Shown here: piece after piece, positions 7,935 through 16,353 of the stretch
How the letters are laid out: every line of letters starts with the position of its first letter
Numbering within the stretch: position 1 is the first letter of the stretch
The notes under the pieces: model-generated
Databases searched by the model: none
What the model was told of the DNA's origin: nothing
The model's input: the letters and a program-made list of their open reading frames with translations, nothing else
NCBI RefSeq assembly: GCF_031760065.1
Contig: NZ_CP134500.1
Span: 434,001-498,000 of the forward strand
DNA length: 64,000 nt
Direction of reading: 5' to 3'
DNA from: Streptomyces durocortorensis
GTDB taxonomy: Bacteria; Actinomycetota; Actinomycetes; Streptomycetales; Streptomycetaceae
Program-made: the position numbers and the translations under genes

Positions 7935-9164
7935 ACGGTCCATCGCGGTCAGCGCCCGCTGCGCCAGCGGGTGTCTGCGGACCAGCTCGGCCAGCGACGT
8001 CGTCCCCCGGGTGATCCCGGCGAACGACTTCCAGGCCGGGCGGAAGCCGGTCAGCACCGCGTGCAGCAGGCCCGGCCGGCGCTCGAACAGCTTGAGCATG
8101 CGGCGGCCGACCCCCATCTCCACGCCCAGACCGGCCTTGATGGCGAAGGCGTAGTTGAGTGCCTGGCGGCGGGCGTCCACCGCGTCGCGCGACTCGGCGA
8201 TCCTGACCGCCCACTCCCCCGCGAGCCGGCCGGAGCGCAGCGCGAAGGAGATGCCCTCGCGGGTCCACGGCTCCAGCAGTCCGGCTGCGTCCCCGCAGAC
8301 CACGACCCGGCCGCGCGAGAGCGGCGAGTCGTCGCTGCGGCAGCGGGTGAGGTGCCCGGAGGAGACGGCCGGTTCAAATCCGGCGAGGCCGAGCCGGGCG
8401 ATGAAGTCCTCCAGATACCGCTTGGTGCCCGCTCCGTCGCCGCGCGCCGAGATCACACCCACGGTCAGGGTGTCGCCCTTGGGGAAGACCCAGCCGTAAC
8501 TTCCCGGCATCGGGCCCCAGTCGATGAGGACCCGGCCCGCCCAGTCCTCCGCGACTGTCGCCGGAACCGGGATCTCCGCCTCCAGGCCGAGGTCGACCTG
8601 GTCGAGCTTCACGCCGACATGCGCTCCTATCCGGCCCGCACTGCCGTCCGCGCCGACGACCGCCCGCGCGAGCACCGTCTCGCCGCCGGCCAGCACCACG
8701 GCGACCGTTCGCCGGTCGGGGACGGCGGGACCGTGCTGCTCGACGCGCACCACCGAGGCTCCGGTGCGCAGTTCGGCCCCGGCCTTCTGTGCCTCCTCGA
8801 CCAGTCCGGCGTCGAACTCCGGGCGGTTGATGAGCCCGAAGAGCATGCGCCGGGAGCGCCGGGTGCGGGTCAGCTTCCCGTTGAGCGAGAACGTGACCGC
8901 GTGGATCCGGTCCTTCAGGGGCAGTTCGAACCCCGGCGGCAGCGCGTCGCGCGAGAAGCCGATGATTCCCCCGCCGCAGGTCTTGTACCGCGGCAATTCC
9001 GCTTTCTCCAGGAGCAGGACTCTCCGGCCCGCCACTGCCGCCGCGTACGCCGCCGATGCGCCGGCGGGTCCGGCGCCGACCACGACGACGTCCCAGACGG
9101 ACGACTCCTCCGGCTCACGTCCAGCGTCCGGCTCACGTCCGGCGTCTGCGTTCTCGCTGCTCAC
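7911..9164 (-). CDS. geranylgeranyl reductase-family FAD-dependent oxidoreductase, 417 aa
   Basis: A p-hydroxybenzoate-hydroxylase-fold flavoprotein. The dinucleotide-binding motif VVVGAGPAGASAAY is at about residues 25-38, the PxxKxCGGG-like signature is PRYKTCGGG (about 58-66), and the second FAD motif VVCGDAAGLLEPWTREGI is in the C-terminal half. This family includes GGR enzymes that saturate isoprenoid chains, and menaquinone reductases. The N-terminus has a short duplicated DAGREP sequence. The C-terminal residues QGVSGGS and the stop codon are encoded inside MITE-like element 1, so the original end was probably replaced. A paralogue lies at 53142. Confidence 0.85.
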   Translation of the reverse strand: MSSENADAGREPDAGREPEESSVWDVVVVGAGPAGASAAYAAAVAGRRVLLLEKAELPRYKTCGGGIIGFSRDALPPGFELPLKDRIHAVTFSLNGKLTRTRRSRRMLFGLINRPEFDAGLVEEAQKAGAELRTGASVVRVEQHGPAVPDRRTVAVVLAGGETVLARAVVGADGSAGRIGAHVGVKLDQVDLGLEAEIPVPATVAEDWAGRVLIDWGPMPGSYGWVFPKGDTLTVGVISARGDGAGTKRYLEDFIARLGLAGFEPAVSSGHLTRCRSDDSPLSRGRVVVCGDAAGLLEPWTREGISFALRSGRLAGEWAVRIAESRDAVDARRQALNYAFAIKAGLGVEMGVGRRMLKLFERRPGLLHAVLTGFRPAWKSFAGITRGTTSLAELVRRHPLAQRALTAMDRQGVSGGS

Positions 9165-9359
9165 GATGTGCTTCTGCTCCCGATCCGACCAGTGGCCCCA
9201 AGCTGCTCACGGCATCCTACGGCGCGTTCCGGCCAAGCCCTCCTGTGGGAGGATCGGCCATGATTTTGTCGTACATGCGTCGTCGCACGAACGGCGTCGT
9301 ACACGGTCGCGTACACACCGCGTCCTACCCTTAACGTCGCACCCACGAGGAGCGTGCCC

Positions 9360-10724
9360 ATGACCGCCCGTCCGATTCCTGAGACCGTTGCCTCGCTGAT
9401 GCCCCGTGCGCGGGCGGAGCTCGCCGAGCTGGTCGCGTTCCAGTCGGTGGCGGACCCCGCGGTGTTCCCGCCGAGCGAGTGCGAGGCGGCGGCGAACTGG
9501 GTCGCCGACGCGCTGCGCGCCGAGGGCTTCGCGGACGTCGCCCTGCTCGACACCCCGGACGGGAGCCAGTCGGTCTACGGGTTCCTGCCCGGCCCGGCCG
9601 GTGCGCCGACCGTGCTGCTCTACGCGCACTACGACGTGCAGCCGCCGCTGGACGAGTCGGCCTGGCTCTCCCCGCCGTTCGAGCTCACCGACCGCGACGG
9701 CCGCTGGTTCGGCCGGGGTGCGGCGGACTGCAAGGGCGGGTTCATCATGCACCTGCTCGCGCTGCGCGCCCTCAAGGCGAACGGTGGCGTCCCGGTCTCG
9801 GTGAAGGTGATCGCCGAGGGTTCCGAGGAGCAGGGCACCGGCGGTCTGGAGCGGTACGCACAGGCGCACCCGGAGCTGCTGGCGGCCGACACGATCGTCA
9901 TCGGCGACACGGGCAACTTCCGGGTCGGGCTGCCGACGGTCACGGCGACGCTGCGCGGCATGACGATGCTGCGGGTGCAGCTGGACACCCTCGAAGGGAA
10001 CCTGCACTCGGGGCAGTTCGGCGGCGCGGCCCCGGACGCTCTGGCCGCGATGATCCAGCTGCTGGCCTCGCTGCGCGCCGAGGACGGGACGACCACGGTC
10101 GACGGCCTGTCCGGTGACGCCGACTGGGACGGACTCCAGTACCCGGAGGCCGAGTTCCGCCAGGACGCCAAGGTGCTGGACGGGGTGGAGCTGATCGGCT
10201 CCGGTACGGTCGCGGACCGGATCTGGGCGCGGCCCGCCGTCACCGTCATCGGCATCGACTGCCCGCCGGTGGTGGGCGCGACGCCGTCCGTGCAGGCGAG
10301 CGCGCGGGCGCAGATCAGCCTGCGGGTGCCGCCCGGCCAGGACGCGGCCGAGGCCACGAAGCTGCTCACCGCGCATCTGGAGTCGCGCGCGCCCTGGGGT
10401 GCGCGGGTCCGGGTGGAACAGGTGGGTCAGGGCCAGCCGTTCCGCGCCGACATGACGAGCCCGGCGTACACGGCGATGGCGGACGCGATGCGCGAGGCCT
10501 ACCCGGGCCAGGAGATGCAGTCCTCCGGGATGGGCGGCTCGATCCCGCTCTGCAACACGCTGGCCGGTCTCTACCCGGAGGCTGAGATCCTGCTGATCGG
10601 GCTGAGCGAGCCCGAGGCGCAGATCCACGCGGTGAACGAGAGCGTCTCGCCCGAGGAGCTGGAGCGGATGTCGGTGGCCGAGGCGCTGTTCCTGCGGAAC
10701 TACGCGGAGTCGAAGAAGGCCTGA
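9360..10724 (+). CDS. M20-family dipeptidase, 454 aa
   Basis: A zinc-dependent M20 metallopeptidase. The metal/catalytic signature is seen as LLYAHYDVQPP (about residue 87-97), GRGAADCKGG (metal-bridging Asp, about 118-127) and AEGSEEQGTGG (catalytic and metal Glu). The central dimerisation domain contains NLHSGQFGG, and the closing motif is IHAVNES near the C-terminus. The length is typical of cytosolic dipeptidases of the PepV/CNDP-like group. The ATG at 9360 has GAGGAG 7 nt upstream; a GTG 6 nt earlier would be too close to it. It is divergent from the flavoprotein gene. Confidence 0.9.
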   Translation: MTARPIPETVASLMPRARAELAELVAFQSVADPAVFPPSECEAAANWVADALRAEGFADVALLDTPDGSQSVYGFLPGPAGAPTVLLYAHYDVQPPLDESAWLSPPFELTDRDGRWFGRGAADCKGGFIMHLLALRALKANGGVPVSVKVIAEGSEEQGTGGLERYAQAHPELLAADTIVIGDTGNFRVGLPTVTATLRGMTMLRVQLDTLEGNLHSGQFGGAAPDALAAMIQLLASLRAEDGTTTVDGLSGDADWDGLQYPEAEFRQDAKVLDGVELIGSGTVADRIWARPAVTVIGIDCPPVVGATPSVQASARAQISLRVPPGQDAAEATKLLTAHLESRAPWGARVRVEQVGQGQPFRADMTSPAYTAMADAMREAYPGQEMQSSGMGGSIPLCNTLAGLYPEAEILLIGLSEPEAQIHAVNESVSPEELERMSVAEALFLRNYAESKKA

Positions 10725-10804
10725 GGCGGGGCCGGGGACGGGGGTGGTGGTACTGCCGGTCCGTCCCTCCCGCGCTACGCCCCCGGCGAAGTCGCCCAGA
10801 GCGT

Positions 10805-10854
10805 AGATCCGTGCGGCGGGTGTACGCCGCTGCGTACGTTCGCCGCACGGATCT
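10805..10854. terminator. strong inverted repeat after the dipeptidase gene
   Basis: AGATCCGTGCGGCG (10805-10818) and its exact complement CGCCGCACGGATCT (10841-10854) flank a 22-nt interior that itself contains GTACGC-CGCT-GCGTAC. The nested hairpin lies 80 nt after the dipeptidase stop. A terminator is the simplest reading; an operator for the broken gene that follows is also possible. Confidence 0.5.
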
Positions 10855-10878
10855 CGTCGAGGTACTCCCCAGTTGCGC

Positions 10879-11390
10879 ATGTTCCGCTTCCGGATCGGTC
10901 AGGCCTGCCTCTGGCGCGACGGGACGGACCTCACCCTGATCGACGCGGGTGACATCGGACCGGCCGCCGCGATCGAGGAGGCGATCCGCTCGCTCGGCCC
11001 CGGCCCGGATCCGCCGTATCGTCCTCATCCACGGCCACCGCGACCACTACGGCGCCGCGCAGGAGCCGACGGACCGCCACGGCGCCGAGATCCTCGCCCA
11101 GGCGCTGGACGCTCCGGTGATCAGGGGCGAGGTCGCCGTACCGGAACCGGACCTGCTGGACTGGGAACGGCCGTTGTTCGAGCACGGGCTGACGGTCCCC
11201 GAGGCCCCGCCCACCCGGGTCGACCGTGAGGTGCGGCACGGCGAGGTGCTGCCGTTCGGCGGCGAAGGGTACGTGAAGGGCGGCGCGGACGTCCCTCGGT
11301 CCGAGGGAAGCGGCGGCGAACGGAGACAGAGAGGCGGCGCGCGGACCTCGACCGGTCCTGGCGAAACAGCGGCGAAGGGTTCGTGAAGGG
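10879..11390 (+). pseudogene. broken metallo-beta-lactamase-fold hydrolase gene
   Basis: The start reads FRFRIGQACLWRDGTDLTLIDAGD, the first strands of an MBL-fold hydrolase. The frame then changes at about 11005 within GGCCCCGGCCCGG. The continuation in another frame carries the intact metal motif HGHRDH in RIRRIVLIHGHRDHYGAA, followed by a typical stretch to VLPFGGEGYVK. The C-terminal half with the remaining metal ligands is missing. It ends in a 110-bp segment bounded by near-identical 22-bp direct repeats (11260-11281 and 11370-11391). Both a frameshift and a 3' deletion make it non-functional. Confidence 0.75.
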
Positions 11391-11391
11391 C
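11260..11391. repeat. 22-bp direct repeat flanking 88 bp
   Basis: CGGCGAAGGGTACGTGAAGG plus two further bases at 11260-11281 recur at 11370-11391 with one change. The segment between them includes CCCTCGGTCCGAGGG, a 15-bp hairpin. The repeat lies exactly where the MBL-fold gene is truncated, suggesting a duplication or deletion event at this site. Confidence 0.6.
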
Positions 11392-11406
11392 CCCCGGGCG
11401 CGCCGC

Positions 11407-12444
11407 TCAGACCACCGGGACCCCGGCCTCCAGGTTGAGCACCGTGGACCGTTCGCGTGCCCGCAGGGCCCAGCGCAGCCGCTCGTACCGGGTGGGCGGC
11501 AGCATCTCCGCGGCCTCCTCCTCGGTGACGAAGCGCCAGCCGCGCAGCTCGGAGCCGGGCAGCAGCAGGCGGCCGGCATCCTCGGAGCGCAGCAGACCAC
11601 CGTCGAAGAGGAAGCGCAGCCCGCCGTAGCCGGGCGGGCAGGGCGGCTCCCAATCGACGAGCAGCAGGGTCGGGACCCGGTCGAGGTGGAGGCCGGTCTC
11701 CTCGGCGACCTCCCGGATCCCCGCCTGTGCCGGCGCCTCGCCCGCCTCGACCACACCTCCGGGGAACTCCCACCCCGGCTTGTAGGTGGGGTCGACGAGC
11801 AGCACCCGGTCCTGCTCGTCGAAGAGGAGGACCCCGGCGGCGACGGTCTCGGCCGTCGGCGGGGGGCTCTGGACGATGGCGCACGGCGCGGCGCTGCCGC
11901 TGCGCACGGCCTCCGCGATCCGCTCGGCGGTCTCGCGGGGGGTGAGGGCGCTGTTGTCGACGGTATGGGCGTCCTCGGTGATCCAGCCGAGGGCGTCGCG
12001 GTACGGGGCGATGTGCTCGTACGCCCACCGGCGCGCCCGTTCGCTCTGCTCCTCGTCGCCGGGGAACTCCTCCCGGCCCGAGATCCGACTGCGCAGGATC
12101 GTTTCCTCAGGTGAGAGCACCACATGCCGGACGGGGATGCGGCGGGAGGCGAGGCCGCCGAAGATCTCGTCGCGGTACTCCTGCCGCAGCAGGGTCATCG
12201 GCACGACCAGCACCCCGGGCGCCTCTGCCAGCAGTGCGGCCGCCGTGTCCACCACGAGCCGCCGCCAGATCGGCAGGTCCTGGAAGTCGGTGACCTCGGC
12301 GAGTCTCTTCTGGGGCAGCAGACCGCGCAGCCCCGCGCCGGTGATCTCCGGGTCGTACAGCGTGCTGTTCGGGATCAGGTCGATCAGTTCGCCCGCGGCG
12401 CTGGTCTTGCCCGCACCGAACGCACCGTTGATCCAGACGATCAC
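11407..12444 (-). CDS. P-loop ATPase/kinase-like domain fused to a Nudix hydrolase, 345 aa
   Basis: Two enzymes in one chain. Residues 1 to about 180 form an AAA/kinase-like P-loop domain: Walker A is NGAFGAGKTS at 6-15, with a later RSRISGREEFPG region typical of small-molecule or nucleotide kinases. Residues about 195-345 form a Nudix domain whose box GX5EX7REUXEEXGU is seen as GGVVEAGEAPAQAG plus IREVAEETGL. A plausible role is sensing, phosphorylating or cleansing a nucleotide or nucleoside diphosphate derivative; the substrate is unknown. It is transcribed toward the broken MBL gene and stands alone. The ATG has no strong RBS. Confidence 0.85.
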   Translation of the reverse strand: MIVWINGAFGAGKTSAAGELIDLIPNSTLYDPEITGAGLRGLLPQKRLAEVTDFQDLPIWRRLVVDTAAALLAEAPGVLVVPMTLLRQEYRDEIFGGLASRRIPVRHVVLSPEETILRSRISGREEFPGDEEQSERARRWAYEHIAPYRDALGWITEDAHTVDNSALTPRETAERIAEAVRSGSAAPCAIVQSPPPTAETVAAGVLLFDEQDRVLLVDPTYKPGWEFPGGVVEAGEAPAQAGIREVAEETGLHLDRVPTLLLVDWEPPCPPGYGGLRFLFDGGLLRSEDAGRLLLPGSELRGWRFVTEEEAAEMLPPTRYERLRWALRARERSTVLNLEAGVPVV

Positions 12445-12593
12445 GGGTCCCCCTCTTCCGTAGCCCCCTGTGGCTTGCCCGCTCCACCCTGCCGCGGAAA
12501 CCCCGACGGGCGACGGCGTTGCCCGGATATGGCCGTCCGGACCGTTTCGGGGCCTCCGGCGTCGCGCCGCGGGGGCTGCCGGGACAGCGGTCC

Positions 12594-13523
12594 TCAGCGC
12601 AGCGCGATGGCCGCGGCGGCGGCTCCGACCAGGCCCGCGTCGGTGCCCATCACGGCGGGCGCGACGGTCAGCCGACGGAGGTAGGAGAGCGTGGCGTAGT
12701 CGCGCAGGCTGCGGCGGAGCGGCGCGAAAAGGACGTCACCGGCCCCGGCCACTCCCCCGCCGATCACCGCGATGTCCAGGTCCGCCAGGGTGGCCGTGGC
12801 GGCGATCCCGGCCGCCAGCGCCTGGGCCGCACGCTCGTAGGAGGCGAGGGCGACCGGGTCCCCGGCGCGGGCGGCCACGGCCACCGCGGCCGCCGACGCG
12901 TCGCCGTCCGGGCCGGGCCGCCAGCCGCCCTCCAGCGCGCGGCGGGCGATGTTGGGGCCGCTGGCGATGCCCTCGACGCACCCGCGCGAACCGCAGGGGC
13001 AGGGCTCGCCGTCCAGGTCGACGCTGATGTGCCCGATGTGACCAGCGTTGCCGGAGGGGCCGGGGCGCAGGGTGCCGCCGAGGATCAGTCCGCCGCCGAC
13101 GCCCGTCGACACGACGAGGCACAGCGCGTTGTCGTAGCCGCGGGCCGCGCCGAGCCAGTGCTCGGCCGCGGTCATCGCGACCCCGTCGCCGACCAGCGCG
13201 ACCGGCAGCCCGCCCGTCGTCTTGTGCACCCGCTCCACCAGCGGGAAGTCGCGCCAGCCGGGGACGTTGACCGGGCTGACCGTACCGGCGGCCGCGTCCA
13301 CCGGGCCGGCGCTGCCGATGCCCGCGAAGCCCGCACGGCCCCACAGCGGCGAGGCCGTCAGCTCGCCCAGGACCTCGTCCACGGCCCCCATCACCGCCTC
13401 GGCGCCCTCCCGGGCGGGCGTCGGCCGCTGCGCCCGTACGAGGAGGGATCCCCCGTCGTCCACCAGCGCTCCGGCGATCTTGGTGCCTCCGATGTCGAGC
13501 GCGGCGACGAGGTCGGTATGCAT
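12594..13523 (-). CDS. ROK-family sugar kinase (glucokinase-like), 309 aa
   Basis: The N-terminal phosphate-binding loop ALDIGGTKIAGA (about 8-19) marks a kinase rather than a regulator, and no helix-turn-helix precedes it. The ROK zinc motif is CPCGSRGC (about 182-189) and STGVGGGLILGG is the second ATP-binding segment. The catalytic region reads VGDGVAMTAAEHW, with Asp in the expected place. The start ATG has GGAGAG 9 nt upstream. It is divergent from a LacI regulator with a palindromic operator between, which suggests a shared sugar-responsive unit. Glucose, N-acetylglucosamine and allose-type substrates all remain possible. Confidence 0.88.
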   Translation of the reverse strand: MHTDLVAALDIGGTKIAGALVDDGGSLLVRAQRPTPAREGAEAVMGAVDEVLGELTASPLWGRAGFAGIGSAGPVDAAAGTVSPVNVPGWRDFPLVERVHKTTGGLPVALVGDGVAMTAAEHWLGAARGYDNALCLVVSTGVGGGLILGGTLRPGPSGNAGHIGHISVDLDGEPCPCGSRGCVEGIASGPNIARRALEGGWRPGPDGDASAAAVAVAARAGDPVALASYERAAQALAAGIAATATLADLDIAVIGGGVAGAGDVLFAPLRRSLRDYATLSYLRRLTVAPAVMGTDAGLVGAAAAAIALR

Positions 13524-13598
13524 CGGTGTGGGCTCTCCGGATCGGTGAAGGGGCGGGACCTGCGGGTTCCGGCCACAGTCTGCACAGTCTCCATTCTG

Positions 13599-13625
13599 TT
13601 GACAACGTTGTCCAGGGCCTATGCT
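13599..13625 (+). promoter_or_regulatory. LacI-type operator overlapping a promoter
   Basis: GACAACGTTGTC at 13601-13612 is a perfect 12-bp palindrome of the LacI/GalR type with a central CG. It overlaps TTGACA (13599-13604), which with TATGCT (13620-13625) forms a promoter-like pair 15 bp apart toward the LacI gene. Its position between the divergent ROK kinase and LacI genes fits autoregulation and joint control. Confidence 0.65.
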
Positions 13626-13720
13626 CGACGCCACAGCCTCCGATCACCCCCACGGAGCCCCGCAGGGGCCGGGCCGGAGCGCCCGCAGCCCCGACCGTAT
13701 CCGACGACAGGACAGCGCAC

Positions 13721-14749
13721 GTGGACCGGACCACCCGTCATTCCGAGACTCGTTACGGCAACCGCCCGACCATGAAGGACGTGGCGGCCCGGGCCGGAGT
13801 CGGCCTCAAGACGGTCTCCCGGGTGGTCAACAGCGAGCCCGGCGTCACGCCCGACACCGAGCGCCGCGTGCAGGAGGCGATCGACGCGCTCGGCTTCCGC
13901 CGCAACGACAGCGCGCGCGTGCTGCGCAAGGGCCGTACGGCATCCATCGGACTGGTCCTGGAGGACCTGGCGGACCCGTTCTACGGTCCGCTGAGCCGCG
14001 CGGTGGAGGAGGTGGCCCGCGCGCACGGAGCGCTGCTGATCAACGGCTCCAGCGCCGAGGACCCGGAGCGGGAGCAGGAGTTGGTGCTCGCACTGTGCGC
14101 CCGTCGCGTGGACGGCCTGATCGTGATCCCGGCGGGCGACGACCACCGCTATCTGGAGCCGGAGATCAAGGCGGGCATCGCCACGGTCTTCGTGGACCGT
14201 CCGGCGGGCCGCGTCGAGGCCGACATGGTGCTCTCGGACAGCTTCGGCGGCGCCCGGCAGGGCGTGGCCCACCTCATCGCGCACGGCCACCGCAGGATCG
14301 GGTTCATCGGTGACCAGCCGCGGATCCACACCGCCACGGAGCGACTGCGCGGCTATCACGCCGCGATGAGCGACGCGGGCATCGCCGTCGAGGACGACTG
14401 GGTCTCCCTCGGCTCGACCGGGCCCGGCCGGGTGCGGCCGGCGGCCGAGGCGATGCTCGGCGGGTCCGAGCCGGTCACCGCGTTCTTCGCGGGGAACAAC
14501 CGGGTGACGGTGACGGTGGTCCGGGTCATCGCGGAGCGCGAACGGCCGGTGGCGCTGGTGGGGTTCGACGACATCGAGCTGGCCGACCTGCTCGGGATCA
14601 CCGTGGTCTCGCAGGACGCCGCGGCGGTCGGCAGGACCGCGGCCGAGCACCTGTTCCGCCGCCTCGACGGCGCCGATCACGCCCCGGCGCGGGTGGAGCT
14701 GCCGACGACGCTGATCCCGCGCGGCTCGGGCGAACTGCCGCCCGCCTGA
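13721..14749 (+). CDS. LacI-family transcriptional regulator, 342 aa
   Basis: The headpiece helix-turn-helix and hinge are clear: TMKDVAARAGVGLKTVSRVV (about 17-36), followed by RRNDSARVLRKGRTASIGLV. A periplasmic-binding-protein-like ligand domain follows, with GFIGDQ, TAFFAGNN and VALVGFDD in conserved positions. The GTG at 13721 is taken as start, giving a 16-residue extension before the headpiece; the ATG at 13772 is a possible alternative. The divergent neighbour is a ROK sugar kinase, which suggests a sugar or sugar phosphate as inducer. Confidence 0.9.
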   Translation: MDRTTRHSETRYGNRPTMKDVAARAGVGLKTVSRVVNSEPGVTPDTERRVQEAIDALGFRRNDSARVLRKGRTASIGLVLEDLADPFYGPLSRAVEEVARAHGALLINGSSAEDPEREQELVLALCARRVDGLIVIPAGDDHRYLEPEIKAGIATVFVDRPAGRVEADMVLSDSFGGARQGVAHLIAHGHRRIGFIGDQPRIHTATERLRGYHAAMSDAGIAVEDDWVSLGSTGPGRVRPAAEAMLGGSEPVTAFFAGNNRVTVTVVRVIAERERPVALVGFDDIELADLLGITVVSQDAAAVGRTAAEHLFRRLDGADHAPARVELPTTLIPRGSGELPPA

Positions 14750-14817
14750 GCGCGCGTGGGCCTGCCTGCCCGGGCCCGCCGCCTGCCTGCGCCCGCCCGG
14801 GCGGCCCGCGCCCACGT

Positions 14818-14889
14818 GAGCCGTCGGGCCGTCGGACTCCGGCCGGACTGGCCGTGCCCCGGCCGGGGCACGGGGCCCGCCGACGGCTC
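14818..14889. terminator. bidirectional terminator between lacI-type and aldolase genes
   Basis: GAGCCGTCGG (14818-14827) pairs with CCGACGGCTC (14880-14889), enclosing a second perfect 20-bp palindrome CGTGCCCCGGCCGGGGCACG at 14853-14872. The structure sits between convergent stop codons and ends 1 nt from the aldolase stop. Confidence 0.65.
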
Positions 14890-14890
14890 C

Positions 14891-16189
14891 CTACGGGGCC
14901 GTGACCGTCAGGTCGCCACGGCGCGGGGAGGCGAACGCGTCCAGGTCCGCGCGGGTCAGACCGGTCAGCCGGGCGACCTCGGCGGTGTCCAGCGCGCCGC
15001 AGTCGATACCGCGCAGCAGATAGCCGCTGAGCGCCTTGGCGGTGGCGGGCTCGTCCATGACGTCGCCGCCCGCCTTGGCCACGTACGCGGCGAGCCGGGC
15101 GGCGGCGGGCTCCAGACCCTCGCGGTAGAAGGTGTAGACGGCCGCGTAGCGCGTCGGCAGGTGGCCCGGGTGCATGTCCCAGCCCTGGTAGTAGGCACGG
15201 GCAAGGGCACGGCGGGTGAGTCCGTAGTGCAGCCGCCAGGCCTCGTGCACCTGGGCGGCGGGGCCGACGGGCAGCACGTTGGTGGAGCCGTCGGAGACGC
15301 GTACGCCGGTGCCCGCGGCGGCGACCTGCATGACGGCCTTGGCGTGGTCGGCGGCCGGGTGGTCGCTGGCCTGGTAGGCGGCGCTGACGCCGACGCAGGC
15401 GCTGTAGTCGAAGGTGCCGTAGTGCAGTCCGGTCGCCCGGCCCCGGGCGGCGTCGATCATGCGGGCGACGGCGGCGGTCCCGTCGGCGGCGAGGATGGAC
15501 TGACTGGTCTCGATCTGGATCTCGAAACCGATGCGCCCCGCGTCCAGTCCGTGGGTCTTCTCGAAGGCCTCCAGGAGCTGGACGAAGGCGGTGACCTGCT
15601 CGGGGTACGTCACCTTCGGCAGGGTCAGCACGAGCCCCTCGGGCAGCCCGCCCGCCTCGATGAGCCCGGTGAGGAAGACGTCCGTGGTCCGGATGCCCCG
15701 GTCGCGCACCCCGGCCTCCATGCACTTCATCCGGATGCCCATGTACGGGGCCGCCGTGCCGTTCGCGTACGCCTCGGAGACCAGGCGGGCGGCGCGGGCG
15801 GCGGCCTCGTCCTCCTCGGCGTCCGGGCGGGGGCCGTAGCCGTCCTCGAAGTCGATGCGCAGGTCCTCGACCGGCTCGCGCTCCAGCTTGGCGCGTACGC
15901 GGTCGTGGACCGGCCCGGCCAGCTCCTCGGGGATGCCGAGGACGGCGGCGAACGATGAGGCGTCGGGGGCGTGTTCGTCGAGGGCGGCCAGCGCCTGGTC
16001 GCCCCAGGAGCGCAATGTGCCGGGCTCGAAGACGTCACCCGGTACGTAGACGGTGTGGACGGGCTGGCGGGTGCCGGGATCGCCCGGGTAGCGACGGGCG
16101 AGCTCCGCGTCGACCGCCGTGAGGGAGGCGCTGATCTCCTCGCTGACCGTGCCCGCGAGGCTCGTCGCCACCTTCTCCTGCTGACCCAT
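14891..16189 (-). CDS. HpcH/HpaI aldolase/citrate-lyase-like protein (DUF6986 family), 432 aa
   Basis: A TIM-barrel protein related to the CitE/HpcH aldolases and malate-synthase-like folds. Metal and substrate-binding stretches are recognisable: DLRIDFEDGYGPRP (acidic metal ligands, about 115-130), MGIRMKCME (substrate Arg), IGFEIQIETSQSIL (metal Glu) and LHYGTFDYSA. The C-terminal helices contain WDMHPGHLPTRYAAVYTFYR, typical of the DUF6986 group. The ATG at 16189 is chosen because GGAGGG lies 9 nt upstream; an upstream TTG frame extends to 16237. The physiological reaction is not established; a C-C lyase in organic-acid or purine-degradation metabolism is a guess. Confidence 0.8.
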   Translation of the reverse strand: MGQQEKVATSLAGTVSEEISASLTAVDAELARRYPGDPGTRQPVHTVYVPGDVFEPGTLRSWGDQALAALDEHAPDASSFAAVLGIPEELAGPVHDRVRAKLEREPVEDLRIDFEDGYGPRPDAEEDEAAARAARLVSEAYANGTAAPYMGIRMKCMEAGVRDRGIRTTDVFLTGLIEAGGLPEGLVLTLPKVTYPEQVTAFVQLLEAFEKTHGLDAGRIGFEIQIETSQSILAADGTAAVARMIDAARGRATGLHYGTFDYSACVGVSAAYQASDHPAADHAKAVMQVAAAGTGVRVSDGSTNVLPVGPAAQVHEAWRLHYGLTRRALARAYYQGWDMHPGHLPTRYAAVYTFYREGLEPAAARLAAYVAKAGGDVMDEPATAKALSGYLLRGIDCGALDTAEVARLTGLTRADLDAFASPRRGDLTVTAP

Positions 16190-16239
16190 GACCGTACCCT
16201 CCACGCTCTCGCCGTTTCCGCTTCCCGGAATCAACAATC

Positions 16240-16277
16240 CGTATAGTGAAGTTATAAGTCCGCCGGACCTGCGTCAA
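16240..16277 (-). promoter_or_regulatory. AT-rich promoter region of the aldolase gene
   Basis: On the minus strand TTGACG (16277-16272) is followed after 15 bp by TATAAC and then TTCACTATACGG. The sequence TATAGTGAAGTTATA is an unusually AT-rich, partly palindromic stretch for this genome (TATA at each end), which could be an operator. The exact -10 box is uncertain because two candidates overlap. Confidence 0.4.
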
Positions 16278-16293
16278 TGGTGGCCCGGAACGG

Positions 16294-16331
16294 CTCTGGG
16301 CCGCGCGGTGGGTTCACCGTGCGGCCCAGAG
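16294..16331 (-). terminator. terminator after the etf operon
   Basis: CTCTGGGCCGCGCGGT (16294-16309) pairs with ACCGTGCGGCCCAGAG (16316-16331) with a single G-T pair and a 6-nt loop. It lies 22 nt after the etfA stop on the minus strand. Confidence 0.7.
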
Positions 16332-16353
16332 GCGGGGTATGCCTGCCCGGGGA

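Noticed and set aside
9268-9316. Near-repeats of GTCGTACA in the divergent region before the dipeptidase gene
   Set aside because: Irregular spacing and low similarity of the third copy; could be chance.
9207-10880. 557-codon frame on the minus strand
   Set aside because: Antisense to the M20 dipeptidase, whose metal motifs are complete.
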